From the NCBI RefSeq assembly GCF_001465835.2, contig NZ_CP013661.2, positions 1,294,501 through 1,358,500 of the forward strand: DNA of 64,000 nucleotides, in the 5' to 3' direction. The stretch's first letter is position 1; every line of letters begins with the position of its first letter. Positions 17,173 to 25,925 of the stretch are shown one piece after another. Source of the DNA: Planococcus kocurii (GTDB taxonomy: Bacteria > Bacillota > Bacilli > Bacillales_A > Planococcaceae). The notes under the pieces were generated by a model, which ran no database searches, was not told the origin of the DNA, and saw only the letters and a program-made list of their open reading frames with translations. The translations under genes were made by a program, and so were the position numbers.

Positions 17173-18390
17173 CTATTCCAACTCCAATTGTTTTGTTTCC
17201 TTGCCGAGAAATGCTACAGCCAGCGCTCCAATAAGGATGGAGACACAGAAAATCCCGAAGATTACATTGAGATTCGCACCAGCTGTTAACAACGTACCGA
17301 CTAGAAGCGGCCCAAGAACTCCACCTATGCGACCAAAAGCAGCCGCCATTCCTGTACCTGTACCGCGAATAACTGTTGGGTATTGCTCTGGGGAATAGGC
17401 ATATAACGCACCCCAAGCACCCAAGTTAAAGAACGATAAGAAAGCACCCGAAACGATTAACAACGTAATGGTGTCCGCATTACCAAAAGCCAACGCACTA
17501 ATTGCTGTACCGATTAAGTAAGTGACCAACACAAATTTCCGACCTGCCCGTTCGATAAGCCAAGCAGCTGAAAAGTAGCCTGGCAATTGGGCCAAGGTCA
17601 TAATTAATACATATTGGAAGCTTTTGATTAACGTAAATCCTTTTAACACCATGACACTTGGAAGCCACAAGAACATGCCGTAATATGAAAATACTACTGT
17701 GAACCAGACAATCCATAGCATTAAAGTTGGACGTCTGTATTTCTCTGACCAAACGTCTTTAATATTCGTCGAAATTGATCGCAACACATCTTTTTTCGCA
17801 GAAAACTGTGGTGAATCTGGTAGATTGATACGCAAATATAAGGCATAAAATGCTGGCAACGCAGTCAATAACAGCGCAACCCGCCAACCAAAAGATGGAA
17901 TGATGAAATACGAAATAACAGCAGCGACTAGCCAACCTGCGGCCCAAAAACTTTCTAATAGAACGATTACACGTCCCCGCTCTTTTGCTGGTACACTTTC
18001 GGACACCAGAGTAGAAGCTACCGGTAGCTCACCACCTAATCCCATTCCCACAAAAAACCGTAAAATCATAAATGCCGCGAGTGTTGTTGTAAAAGCAGAA
18101 ATTCCGCTAGCAATTGAAAACAACAGCAAGGTAATAATGAATATTTTCTTTCGGCCTACACGATCTGCATAAATCCCGAAAACAAATGCACCAACCGCCA
18201 TTCCAATTGAGTTGACGCTACCAATCCACCCCATCTGACTGGACGTCAATCCCCAATCTTCGTGCAATGCCGCAATAACGAAAGCCAAAATACCGACGTC
18301 CATTGCGTCAAAAAGCCACCCCAGTCCCGCAATTCCTAACAATCTATTTCTTGAAATAGGACCTGTTTTTTTCTCAGCTATCGTTGCCAT
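17173..18390 (-). CDS. niaP: Niacin permease NiaP (MFS)
   Basis: A major facilitator with 12 predicted spans, about 405 residues, closely resembling Bacillus YceI/NiaP, which imports nicotinate/nicotinamide for NAD synthesis. The N-terminus (L-L-G-I-A-G-L-G-W-L-F-D-A-M-D-V-G-I-L) and the G-L-G-G-E-L-P-V-A-S-T block are nearly the same in my memory of the Bacillus protein. The MFS motif A-D-R-V-G-R-K-K follows span 2. The ATG at 18390 is chosen because it lies seven bases after AGGAG. Repeated operator-like words upstream suggest control by a NAD-pathway repressor. Confidence 0.88.
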   Translation of the reverse strand: MATIAEKKTGPISRNRLLGIAGLGWLFDAMDVGILAFVIAALHEDWGLTSSQMGWIGSVNSIGMAVGAFVFGIYADRVGRKKIFIITLLLFSIASGISAFTTTLAAFMILRFFVGMGLGGELPVASTLVSESVPAKERGRVIVLLESFWAAGWLVAAVISYFIIPSFGWRVALLLTALPAFYALYLRINLPDSPQFSAKKDVLRSISTNIKDVWSEKYRRPTLMLWIVWFTVVFSYYGMFLWLPSVMVLKGFTLIKSFQYVLIMTLAQLPGYFSAAWLIERAGRKFVLVTYLIGTAISALAFGNADTITLLIVSGAFLSFFNLGAWGALYAYSPEQYPTVIRGTGTGMAAAFGRIGGVLGPLLVGTLLTAGANLNVIFGIFCVSILIGALAVAFLGKETKQLELE

Positions 18391-18402
18391 TGTCATTCTC
18401 CT

Positions 18403-18464
18403 GTCTTTACACATGCATAGTAACGTCTTTACACAACTATACGCTTTAGACAGATTAGTAACAA
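18403..18464 (-). promoter_or_regulatory. niaP promoter with repeated TGTSTAAAG words
   Basis: TTGTTA (18459-18464) and TATAGT (18436-18441) are 17 bases apart. The word TGTGTAAAGAC occurs at 18403-18413 and 18425-18435, spaced 22 bases or two helical turns, and a related TGTCTAAAG lies in the promoter spacer (18444-18452). TGTGTAAAGACA is itself nearly palindromic. NiaR (YrxA) is the expected regulator; its exact motif is not something I can confirm here. Confidence 0.6.
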
Positions 18465-18539
18465 GTACAATAAAAAAGTCTCTCTTTTCAGATAATTACA
18501 CTTTTATAAATCTCTTCAGTCAATACGTTATCTCCACTT

Positions 18540-19487
18540 TCAACTAGAAGAAGTGTTTGATGACGAGATAATGGCCGCATTAATACTGACCATCATCGCT
18601 GCCTGTTGTGCTTGCATTAAAGTTTCCAATGAAGTAGCAAAAGTCATAGTCGCGACATCTCGTACTTCTATATTGTCAGCCATTGCCTGTTGGACAGCTG
18701 TTGAAAAAGCCATATCTTTGTACCAACGAAAGATTTTATTTTTTTCTAATTCACGCGTATTTTCTACAACTCCCTCTAAAGCTTTACCGTCAATTTCTGT
18801 CACCGCTAAAAATCCAAGAATAGGATATTGCGCTAGGCTGATGTTGATTTTTTCTTCTTTGAAAAATTGGTGAATCGCCAAAACCTTACCGACTATTTTT
18901 GCGTCGTAAACAGATGAATCAAAGGTCATAATTTGAGACAGCCATTGAAGATTATTCCCCATAGTGAAGCCTTGTTCGCGGAGGTCACGGTAATACCTAT
19001 TCATCGTTGCCGCTCGTTCTTCAAGCGACCCTTCCCGGCTACCCAATAAAGCGGCATATGGAATATCTTCATTCGACGTTAGAAATTTATGATGCTTTTT
19101 CATTTCTTTGTACAACGCTCTTGCCTGTTCTGCTTCCTCCGGTTTTTTCATTAGCAATGCAGCTAAATAGGTATAGGAAGTTTTCCAAAAACCTGCATCG
19201 TTAAGTGCTTTTTGATTTTGATTGGCTAGCTTCAATGAACTTTCTACAGCCTCTTCTTTCATAACCATAAAAGCTGCTGCTACATGAAGCAGATGCGAGC
19301 GCAAAGGCGAAGTCCACCCCTCATTCTTTTTAATCACTTCGACAGCCGCTTCATGCTTTTCTGCATCAAAAGCCTGGTCCTGAGACAAATATATGTTAGT
19401 GACAGCTAACGCAATCCGCTTGTCTACAGCCCATCCTGTTGTTTTTGACACGTCCGAGAAAGTTTGTTCAATGCGTTTAATATCCAT
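18540..19487 (-). CDS. DUF4003-family protein
   Basis: A 315-residue soluble, mostly helical protein that I recognise as DUF4003-like from its overall pattern; no function is known to me. It has no signal peptide and no catalytic motif that I can identify. The C-terminal tail ends in a low-complexity serine/threonine stretch (S-S-S-N-T-S-S-S). The ATG follows AAAGGAGG at good distance. It lies as a single gene between zupT and niaP, all on the same strand. Confidence 0.7.
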   Translation of the reverse strand: MDIKRIEQTFSDVSKTTGWAVDKRIALAVTNIYLSQDQAFDAEKHEAAVEVIKKNEGWTSPLRSHLLHVAAAFMVMKEEAVESSLKLANQNQKALNDAGFWKTSYTYLAALLMKKPEEAEQARALYKEMKKHHKFLTSNEDIPYAALLGSREGSLEERAATMNRYYRDLREQGFTMGNNLQWLSQIMTFDSSVYDAKIVGKVLAIHQFFKEEKINISLAQYPILGFLAVTEIDGKALEGVVENTRELEKNKIFRWYKDMAFSTAVQQAMADNIEVRDVATMTFATSLETLMQAQQAAMMVSINAAIISSSNTSSS

Positions 19488-19542
19488 AGAAAAAGCCTCC
19501 TTTTCTCTTTACTACGAGAAGAGGGGGCAGAAAGTTTCAAAA

Positions 19543-20352
19543 TCAGACGATCAATACCAGACTGACAGCCATAACGGCCATGCCAGCTACTAACCCGTAG
19601 ATGGATAGATGGGCTTCGTCATAGCGTTTTGCAGCAGGCAATAACTCGTCAAGCGAGATAAAGACCATAATACCCGCTACACCCGCAAATATAATGCCAA
19701 ACAAGGTGTCGCTGAGAAATGGCATTAAGAAGAGCCACGCTGCAATCGCTCCAACAGGTTCTGAAATACCCGATAAAAAGCTGTATTTAAGTGCTTTTTT
19801 CCGACTTCCAGTTGCATAGTAAATTGGTACTGAGACGGCAATCCCCTCCGGAATATTATGAATGGCTACTGCAATTGCGATAGCGATTCCAAGAGCCGGA
19901 TCTTGTATTGCCGACATAAACGTGGCAATCCCCTCCGGAAAATTATGAATGCCGATTGCTAATGCTGTAAAAATACCCATTTTCCGTAGCCGAGCATATT
20001 CGTCGTTGGTCGGTCCATCGTCCATGTCCTCTACCGTTTTGACTTCATGTGGATTCCCCAATTGCGGAAGAATACGATCTACTAGTGCCATAAAAACCAT
20101 TCCGCCGAAAAAGCCAGCGAGTGTCAGCCAGTAGCCAGTAACCTCTCCCTGTGCGTTCGTTAAAGCATCTTTTGCTTTAAAAAAGATTTCAATCATCGAA
20201 ACGTAAATCATCACTCCTGCTGAAAACCCTAATGAAATTGATAGAAATTTTGTATTCGTACGGGATGCAAAAAATGCGATCAAACTGCCAATCCCTGTGG
20301 CCAGTCCAGCAAAAAGAGTCAATCCAAGCGCAAATAAAACTGTATTATCCAT
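19543..20352 (-). CDS. zupT: ZIP-family zinc transporter ZupT
   Basis: A 269-residue membrane protein with about eight spans, of the ZIP family that imports zinc and other divalent metals. The two metal-site motifs H-N-F-P-E-G (span IV) and H-N-I-P-E-G (span V) are intact. The cytoplasmic loop after span III is acidic (E-D-M-D-D-G) instead of histidine-rich. The ATG at 20352 is preferred to the one at 20358 because GAGG lies seven bases before it. No Zur-like palindrome was seen upstream. Confidence 0.9.
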   Translation of the reverse strand: MDNTVLFALGLTLFAGLATGIGSLIAFFASRTNTKFLSISLGFSAGVMIYVSMIEIFFKAKDALTNAQGEVTGYWLTLAGFFGGMVFMALVDRILPQLGNPHEVKTVEDMDDGPTNDEYARLRKMGIFTALAIGIHNFPEGIATFMSAIQDPALGIAIAIAVAIHNIPEGIAVSVPIYYATGSRKKALKYSFLSGISEPVGAIAAWLFLMPFLSDTLFGIIFAGVAGIMVFISLDELLPAAKRYDEAHLSIYGLVAGMAVMAVSLVLIV

Positions 20353-20399
20353 AACCATGCCTCGCTTCTAAATTCCAGTGAATAAAGTTATTATACGTT

Positions 20400-20427
20400 A
20401 AAAACGCTCAAAACGAGGAGTTTTTCA
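20400..20427 (-). terminator. Weak terminator after the UDG-fold gene
   Basis: An imperfect stem (AAAAACTC against GAGCGTTTTT) lies just after the stop codon on the minus strand. Confidence 0.45.
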
Positions 20428-20446
20428 ACCAAGTAAAATCCATCTT

Positions 20447-21091
20447 TCATTTCGCTCCCCCGAGAAGTTCTTTTAACTTCTGCCAATCTGCATCTTTCAA
20501 CATACGAACTGACGGATTATAAAAAACACTGGCTGGATGAAATGTAGGGAAAATATGATAGACCTCTGTTGTTTCTTTAAAGCAACTCTCTTCTTCGTTC
20601 CAATAGAGAATCGGTGTTTCCATTAGCACACCGTGAAGTTCCGTGACCTTCGCCTTCGAACCGACCAACCGTTGCAATCCGACATTTCCCAATGTCACAA
20701 TTATCGGCGGCTGAACAGCTTGAATCTCCGTATCCAATATCGGCGCATGCGCAATGATTTCTTTTTTTGTCGGTGCCCGGTTGTATTTTCTGGCGATTGT
20801 TTCTCCGTTACGTTTCTTTTTAGTTCCCCATTTATAAGGTCTACTTCGAACCGCACTCGTAATATAAACATCTTCTCTAGCTAAACCTACACTCTCAAGA
20901 GAAGCCATCAATTCTTTTCCTGCTCTTCCCGTAAACGGTATTCCCGTTTCTAACTCGTTCTCTCCAGGTGCTTCTCCCACCAGCATAATCACTGGATTTC
21001 CAGGTCCACTTCCCCATACAAAACCTTCAACCGGAAACCCCTCTATCCTTTGCATTCCCAGTTCAGCCAGTTTTTCCGAAATTCTATACAT
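20447..21091 (-). CDS. Uracil-DNA glycosylase family protein
   Basis: A 214-residue protein with the UDG superfamily motif G-E-A-P-G-E-N-E-x-x-x-G-I-P-F-T-G-R-A-G and the C-terminal F-H-P-A-S motif, as in family 4 enzymes. The four cysteines that hold the iron-sulfur cluster of classical family 4 enzymes are absent (only one clear cysteine), so this is a cluster-less relative such as those common in Bacillus. It may excise uracil, but activity is not assured. It is divergent from glnK and shares the intergenic region with the nitrogen-control sites. Confidence 0.8.
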   Translation of the reverse strand: MYRISEKLAELGMQRIEGFPVEGFVWGSGPGNPVIMLVGEAPGENELETGIPFTGRAGKELMASLESVGLAREDVYITSAVRSRPYKWGTKKKRNGETIARKYNRAPTKKEIIAHAPILDTEIQAVQPPIIVTLGNVGLQRLVGSKAKVTELHGVLMETPILYWNEEESCFKETTEVYHIFPTFHPASVFYNPSVRMLKDADWQKLKELLGGAK

Positions 21092-21116
21092 ACGAATCCA
21101 CTCCCATTTATTCTCA

Positions 21117-21133
21117 TGTAACTAAAACTAACA
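21117..21133. promoter_or_regulatory. GlnR/TnrA box, upstream
   Basis: TGTAACTAAAACTAACA fits TGTNA-N7-TNACA exactly. Its centre is about 61 bases upstream of the expected glnK transcription start and 62 bases from the second box. Confidence 0.75.
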
Positions 21134-21150
21134 TCAAATAAAAAAACCTC

Positions 21151-21179
21151 TTGCATTATCAGAAAATATAAACTATTAT
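21151..21179 (+). promoter_or_regulatory. glnK-amtB promoter
   Basis: TTGCAT (21151-21156) and TATTAT (21174-21179) are separated by 17 bases. Confidence 0.8.
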
Positions 21180-21195
21180 GTTAACAAACCTAACA
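21179..21195. promoter_or_regulatory. GlnR/TnrA box over the start site
   Basis: TGTTAACAAACCTAACA fits TGTNA-N7-TNACA exactly and begins on the last base of the -10 box. A protein bound here would block transcription, which points to repression under nitrogen excess. Confidence 0.82.
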
Positions 21196-21212
21196 TAAAG
21201 GAGGAGAAATTG

Positions 21213-21554
21213 ATGAAAAAAATTGAAACGATTATTCGACCTTCCGTTTTTGCAGATGTGCGACAGGCTTTAGCACTTGAAGGAATAGACGGTTTGAGTG
21301 TAACTGAAATTGCTGGAATCGGAAAGCAAGAAGGACGAGTGGGCTTATTTCGCGGGAATACTTACACAATGGAATTTTCTCCAAAACTGAAACTCGAGAT
21401 GGTAGTAGCTGACGACAAAGTTGAAGATATTATTCAAGCTTTACTAGCATACGCTTCAACCGGCCAAGTCGGGGATGGTAAAATTTTCATTTTCTCTGTC
21501 GAAGAAGCGATACGAATCAGAACCAAAGAACGCGGCACAGTCGCAATTGGATAA
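21213..21554 (+). CDS. glnK: PII nitrogen regulatory protein (GlnK/NrgB)
   Basis: A 113-residue PII protein. It senses ATP/ADP and 2-oxoglutarate and blocks AmtB when nitrogen is plentiful. The T-loop region R-G-N-T-Y-T-M-E-F and the C-terminal G-D-G-K-I-F-I-F B-loop block are conserved. The ATG at 21213 follows AAGGAGGAG; a TTG immediately before is less likely. amtB starts 12 bases after its stop, the usual glnK-amtB pair. Confidence 0.93.
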   Translation: MKKIETIIRPSVFADVRQALALEGIDGLSVTEIAGIGKQEGRVGLFRGNTYTMEFSPKLKLEMVVADDKVEDIIQALLAYASTGQVGDGKIFIFSVEEAIRIRTKERGTVAIG

Positions 21555-21566
21555 GGAGGAGATTGG

Positions 21567-22856
21567 ATGGAAGCAGTTCAAAGTTCAGTAGATATGATAT
21601 GGGTCATGCTCGGAGCAATGTTGGTATTTTTTATGCACGCAGGATTCGCTATGGTGGAATCCGGTTTTACACGATCTAAAAACACCTTGAATATTTTAAT
21701 GAAGAACATGATCACTGTTTCACTCGGCTCCATTCTTTACTTTATCGTTGGATACGCCCTTATGTTTGGCCCTTCATCTTTCGGCTTGATCGGCACACAA
21801 GGATTTGCATTAACTGGCGTTGAAGATATCGGATTCTTTGTATTCCAAGCTGTTTTTGCCGCAACTTGCGCAACAATCATTTCTGGAGCTGTAGCAGAAC
21901 GAATGAACTTATCTGCCTATATTCTATTGACTATCGCCATGACTGCAGTCATTTATCCGGTTGTAGGGCACTGGGTATGGGGCGGCGGTTGGTTGTCACA
22001 AATCGGCTTTATTGATTTTGCAGGCTCAACGGTCGTTCACTTAACTGGGGCAGTAGCTGCATTTATCGCCGCTTGGAAAATAGGTCCTCGCATCGGCAAG
22101 TATAGCGGAAAATCAGTTAACACGATTCCAGGGCATAGTTTACCACTAGGTGCATTAGGTGTTTTTATCCTATGGCTTGGGTGGTTCGGCTTTAACGGGG
22201 GCAGTACTTTGGCAGCGGACCCGACTCTCGTGCCGCCAGTAATTGCCAATACATTACTAGCAGCTTCCGCTGGGATTATTGCGACTGCTGGATACACCCG
22301 CTTTCGCTACGGACGCATTGACGCTTCTTTAACAATGAACGGTGCTCTTGCCGGTCTTGTCGGCATTACTGCAGGTGCAGCAAACGTATCATTTTTTGGC
22401 GCTATGATGATCGGGTTACTGGCCGGGGTTATTATGACTGAAGCTATTCGCTTACTGGATTCAAAAATTCGGGTTGACGATCCCGTTGGTGCGATTTCCG
22501 TCCACGGAATTGCAGGCATTTGGGGGACGCTCGCAGTCGGTTTGTTTGACACTACTAATGGTTTGTTTTACGGAGGTGGAACAGAAATTCTTGGCCTCCA
22601 GGCTGTCGGCGTGCTAGCGGTAATTGCATGGGCTTCTCTATCAACTGGTATCGTCTTATTCGCTATCGGCAGGATCGTGCCACTCCGAGTTACCGCTGAA
22701 GACGAAGAAGCTGGCCTAGACTTTTCAGAGCATGGCTCACAAGCTTACTCAATGCAAGACGTCCTTCACGGTTCGCCGGTAGGTCACAATGATTCATTTG
22801 CACAGCGACTAAACCAACTAGGCGAGGCACCCTCTCCGCAAAAAACCATTTCCTGA
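21567..22856 (+). CDS. amtB: Ammonium transporter AmtB
   Basis: A 429-residue Amt-family channel with about 11 spans conducting ammonium/ammonia. The pore histidines are visible in T-V-V-H-L-T-G and in S-V-H-G-I-A-G-I-W-G. The C-terminal tail (about 40 residues) is somewhat longer than the minimum and polar. It is cotranscribed with glnK. Confidence 0.94.
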   Translation: MEAVQSSVDMIWVMLGAMLVFFMHAGFAMVESGFTRSKNTLNILMKNMITVSLGSILYFIVGYALMFGPSSFGLIGTQGFALTGVEDIGFFVFQAVFAATCATIISGAVAERMNLSAYILLTIAMTAVIYPVVGHWVWGGGWLSQIGFIDFAGSTVVHLTGAVAAFIAAWKIGPRIGKYSGKSVNTIPGHSLPLGALGVFILWLGWFGFNGGSTLAADPTLVPPVIANTLLAASAGIIATAGYTRFRYGRIDASLTMNGALAGLVGITAGAANVSFFGAMMIGLLAGVIMTEAIRLLDSKIRVDDPVGAISVHGIAGIWGTLAVGLFDTTNGLFYGGGTEILGLQAVGVLAVIAWASLSTGIVLFAIGRIVPLRVTAEDEEAGLDFSEHGSQAYSMQDVLHGSPVGHNDSFAQRLNQLGEAPSPQKTIS

Positions 22857-22863
22857 TTTAACC

Positions 22864-22910
22864 GAAAAGAAGAGGAATCCCTCGATATTCTAGGGATTCC
22901 TCTTCTTTTC
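22864..22910 (+). terminator. Terminator of glnK-amtB
   Basis: A 19-base-pair perfect stem (GAAAAGAAGAGGAATCCCT with its complement) and nine-base loop follow the amtB stop. Confidence 0.88.
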
Positions 22911-22990
22911 ATGTGGCATTTTTTCTTGACAGTCGAAACAAATGATTACGTCGAATTACTGATGCACGTGCAGTTCGAACATCGTTTAGT

Positions 22991-23659
22991 TTACTGCAGC
23001 TCTAGCACACCATCGACCATTTTATACACCTTATCGCAATAATCAACGAGTCGAATATCATGGGTCACTACAATGGTTGTCGTTTTCTTATTTTTTGTTT
23101 CCGCCTTCAATAACTCCATCACTTCATAAGCACGATCAGAATCTAGAGAAGCTGTCGGCTCATCCGCCAAAATGATGGACGGATTACTGTATAAGGCTTT
23201 TGCAATGGCCACTCGTTGACGTTCTCCTCCCGACAAATCTGAAGGATACTTACTACGAAGGTCACCAATTCCCAAATCTTTGTAAAGCTGCTCAAGTTGT
23301 TCTTTGTTCATATTGTCTTTTTTAACTTTGTCTAATAGCTTTAATTGTTTTTCCACTGTTAGAAACGGCACCAAGTTTGAAGCTTGCAAAATAAAACCTA
23401 TTTCCTTTAAACGAATTTTGGAAAGCTGTTTTTCATTTAACGAGGAGATATTCGTATCGTTGATTAGAATATCTCCTCCTGTTGGAGATAAAAGACCACC
23501 AGCAATCGTCAGAAACGTACTTTTTCCGGAACCCGAAGGCCCAATTACCGCAATCAGTTCTCCTTGTTCTGCTTGAAAATTCGTTTCTTTTAACGCATCC
23601 ACTTTCTTATGACCTGTACCAAATGATTTTTTTACTCGATTCAATTCTAATACTGCCAT
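22991..23659 (-). CDS. ABC transporter ATPase, HrtA/MacB-like
   Basis: A 222-residue ATPase of the MacB/LolD/DevA class. Walker A is G-P-S-G-S-G-K-S-T, the signature L-S-G-G-E-R-Q-R, and Walker B I-I-L-A-D-E-P-T-A-S-L-D. It is paired with an FtsX-type permease three bases upstream. Length and pairing resemble heme-efflux HrtA of Gram-positive bacteria. The heme assignment is inference; the class also exports lipoproteins and peptides. Confidence 0.8.
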   Translation of the reverse strand: MAVLELNRVKKSFGTGHKKVDALKETNFQAEQGELIAVIGPSGSGKSTFLTIAGGLLSPTGGDILINDTNISSLNEKQLSKIRLKEIGFILQASNLVPFLTVEKQLKLLDKVKKDNMNKEQLEQLYKDLGIGDLRSKYPSDLSGGERQRVAIAKALYSNPSIILADEPTASLDSDRAYEVMELLKAETKNKKTTTIVVTHDIRLVDYCDKVYKMVDGVLELQ

Positions 23660-23662
23660 GAC

Positions 23663-24727
23663 TCAACCTCCAATCGCTTTTAATGGATCAATTTTCACTA
23701 TCGTCAACACAGAGAATACAGCTCCTAAAATAGCGACCGCAATGAGTACCACTCCGTAAATCAGCATCGTCGGAATATCAAATGCTACTGGAACGGCACT
23801 TGGTAGAAAAGCTCCAGTGAAGAGCGTCAAACCAAGTCCTACCGCGACACCAATCGCTGCCAAAATCGCTGTTTGCGCAATAACTGAACGCGCCAGATAG
23901 CCACTCGGAATTCCTTGCGCTTTCATAACACCGAACATACTAATTTTTTGAACCGTCAAGACATAAAGGAATATCGCGACGATTACTGACGAAATGACAA
24001 ATAAGAAGTAAATCATAAAATTCAACGTTAGACTTTGTTCAGTATATCCAGGAAGACTTTCAATAAAAGTTTCTGTTTCGATTGTTGCCAAGCCGTTCTC
24101 ATCCGTAGTGGCGGAAATATCTTCTGTCCGTACAACAATCGCACTAATTTGACTGTCGTTTTCTGCTGTTTCACCGAACTTTACAAGCTGAAGTGTTTCT
24201 AGGGTGGTATAAAGAACTGGCGCCGCGTTAAAACGCGCCTGGTCTGTAAAACCGACTATCTTCAAAGTTTCTTTTGTTGAAGATAAACTGAGCGTGTCAC
24301 CCAATTTAAAGCCTTCATCTTTCAGTGCATCTCCTGCAATTACTTCATTAGCATCAGTAAATTCTTCGCCTTCTATCACTTCCGGCATAATAAATTCGTC
24401 GCTGTTGATCCCAAAAATAGAGACGCCTGCTTTTAAATCTCCGGTTTGTGCAATGGCATTAAGTTGACCTAAAACAGCTGTCTCATCCGCCTGAATTTCG
24501 TCAACTGCATCAATCGAAAGAGACGATTGTGTCAAACTTTGATCCGATTCCTCAGTCAGCACGATAGCGTCCGCATCCCACTTATCGACAGCTTCCCTAT
24601 TCAAACTTGCTAAGCCATTCGCCAATCCTGATAAGAAAAATACCAAGTATGCAACCAGCATCAAGACACCGATAATCAGTGTAAAGCGCAATTTGTTTTT
24701 GATAATTTCGTTCCATGCTAGAAACAT
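23663..24727 (-). CDS. ABC transporter permease, HrtB/FtsX-like
   Basis: A 354-residue membrane protein with one N-terminal span, a large extracellular domain (about residues 40-230) and three C-terminal spans: the FtsX/MacB topology. HrtB heme exporters have the same length and layout. It is the first gene of the two-gene unit. Its promoter has a 9-N2-9 direct repeat across the -35 box, the architecture of HssR-type response-regulator sites, though hssRS is not in the window. Confidence 0.78.
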   Translation of the reverse strand: MFLAWNEIIKNKLRFTLIIGVLMLVAYLVFFLSGLANGLASLNREAVDKWDADAIVLTEESDQSLTQSSLSIDAVDEIQADETAVLGQLNAIAQTGDLKAGVSIFGINSDEFIMPEVIEGEEFTDANEVIAGDALKDEGFKLGDTLSLSSTKETLKIVGFTDQARFNAAPVLYTTLETLQLVKFGETAENDSQISAIVVRTEDISATTDENGLATIETETFIESLPGYTEQSLTLNFMIYFLFVISSVIVAIFLYVLTVQKISMFGVMKAQGIPSGYLARSVIAQTAILAAIGVAVGLGLTLFTGAFLPSAVPVAFDIPTMLIYGVVLIAVAILGAVFSVLTIVKIDPLKAIGG

Positions 24728-24778
24728 GCGATCACTTCCATCTCTTCAATATGTATTCGTCACTAACCTGACTATCTT

Positions 24779-24808
24779 ACTATATCAACTATACAAAACC
24801 TATACAAA
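24779..24808 (-). promoter_or_regulatory. hrtBA-like promoter with 9-N2-9 direct repeat
   Basis: TTGTAT (24802-24807) and TATAGT (24779-24784) are 17 bases apart. The direct repeat CTATACAAA-AC-CTATACAAA (24789-24808, plus strand) covers the -35 box. Confidence 0.65.
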
Positions 24809-24851
24809 CATCATATACTATAATCCATTTTTTCACTCTTACTTATTCAAC

Positions 24852-24888
24852 AAAAAAAGGCGAACCCGTGACAGGCCCACCTTTTTCT
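24852..24888 (-). terminator. Terminator of the siderophore operon
   Basis: An imperfect stem (AAAAAGGTGGG.. against ..GGTTCGCCTTTTT) with a T-run lies downstream of yclQ on the minus strand. Confidence 0.65.
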
Positions 24889-24947
24889 TACCGCAACAAT
24901 ATAATAGGTATTTTGCAGAGACTCTACTAATGATTTCGTTTCTTCAG

Positions 24948-25904
24948 TTAGTTTTGTTCAAATGCAGACTGCACGTCAGCTACCATTTGAGTAACAGACT
25001 GTAATCCCCCACCTGACAAGTACCAGAAATCTGGATCCAAGTAGATGATTTTATCATTTTGATAAGCATTCGTTTTTTGAACCAATTCGTTTTCAAGAGA
25101 ATCTGCTGCATTGGTTCCATTTCCAACAACTGCATTACGGTCAACAACGAACATCATATCCGGATTTGTTTCTAAAATATATTCGTAAGAAATACTTTGT
25201 CCGTGAGTCGAAGCTTCAATGCCTTCATCTGCTTGTTTTACACCGAATACGTCATGGATCAAACCAAAACGTGAAGCTGCGCCATATGCACTTACTTTGC
25301 CTTCATTGGCAAGAATGATTAATGCTTTTTCAGCAGAACCACTTACCGTTTCTTTTACTTCTTCTATTTTTGTATCAATCGCTGCAAGTTCTTCAGTGAT
25401 TTGATCTTCTTTTCCAAAGATTTCTCCAAGAGTCGTCATGTTTTCTTTAAATGATCCCATATAATCTTCTGTATCTACAGCCATATGAATTGTTGGCGCG
25501 ATTTCAGAAAATTCATCGTACATATCTGCTTGACGACCTGAAATAATGATTAAGTCTGGCTTCATTGCGTTAATCGCTTCAAAATCCGCTTCTTTTAAAG
25601 TGCCCACATTTTCGTATTTTTCGGCATCCTCATACTTCTCAAGGTACGCCGGAATATTAGCTTGTGGAACACCTGCAACAGCTTCAATACCTAGTTTGTC
25701 CATTGAATCTAGAACACCAAAATCGAATACTACTACTTTTTCAGGATTTTTGTTAAAAGTCGTTTCACCAAGTTCATGAGTCACTGTCATTTCTTCTGAT
25801 TCTGCAGTCGCTGTGTCAGATTCCGTCGTTTTTTCAGTTGACCCACACGCGGCTAAAAACGCGACCATCATTAATGTTACTGCTGCTACTATCCATTTTT
25901 TCAT
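24948..25904 (-). CDS. yclQ: Siderophore-binding lipoprotein, YclQ-like
   Basis: A 318-residue class III substrate-binding lipoprotein with lipobox L-A-A-C (C20). It resembles Bacillus YclQ, the petrobactin/catecholate receptor, over the whole length, including K-V-V-V-F-D-F-G and the S-T-H-G-Q-S-x-S-Y-E-Y-I block and the terminal W-Y-L-S-G-G-G. It captures ferric siderophore outside the membrane and hands it to YclNO. It is the last gene of the operon. Confidence 0.88.
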   Translation of the reverse strand: MKKWIVAAVTLMMVAFLAACGSTEKTTESDTATAESEEMTVTHELGETTFNKNPEKVVVFDFGVLDSMDKLGIEAVAGVPQANIPAYLEKYEDAEKYENVGTLKEADFEAINAMKPDLIIISGRQADMYDEFSEIAPTIHMAVDTEDYMGSFKENMTTLGEIFGKEDQITEELAAIDTKIEEVKETVSGSAEKALIILANEGKVSAYGAASRFGLIHDVFGVKQADEGIEASTHGQSISYEYILETNPDMMFVVDRNAVVGNGTNAADSLENELVQKTNAYQNDKIIYLDPDFWYLSGGGLQSVTQMVADVQSAFEQN

Positions 25905-25925
25905 TCTATTTCGAACTCCTCTTTT

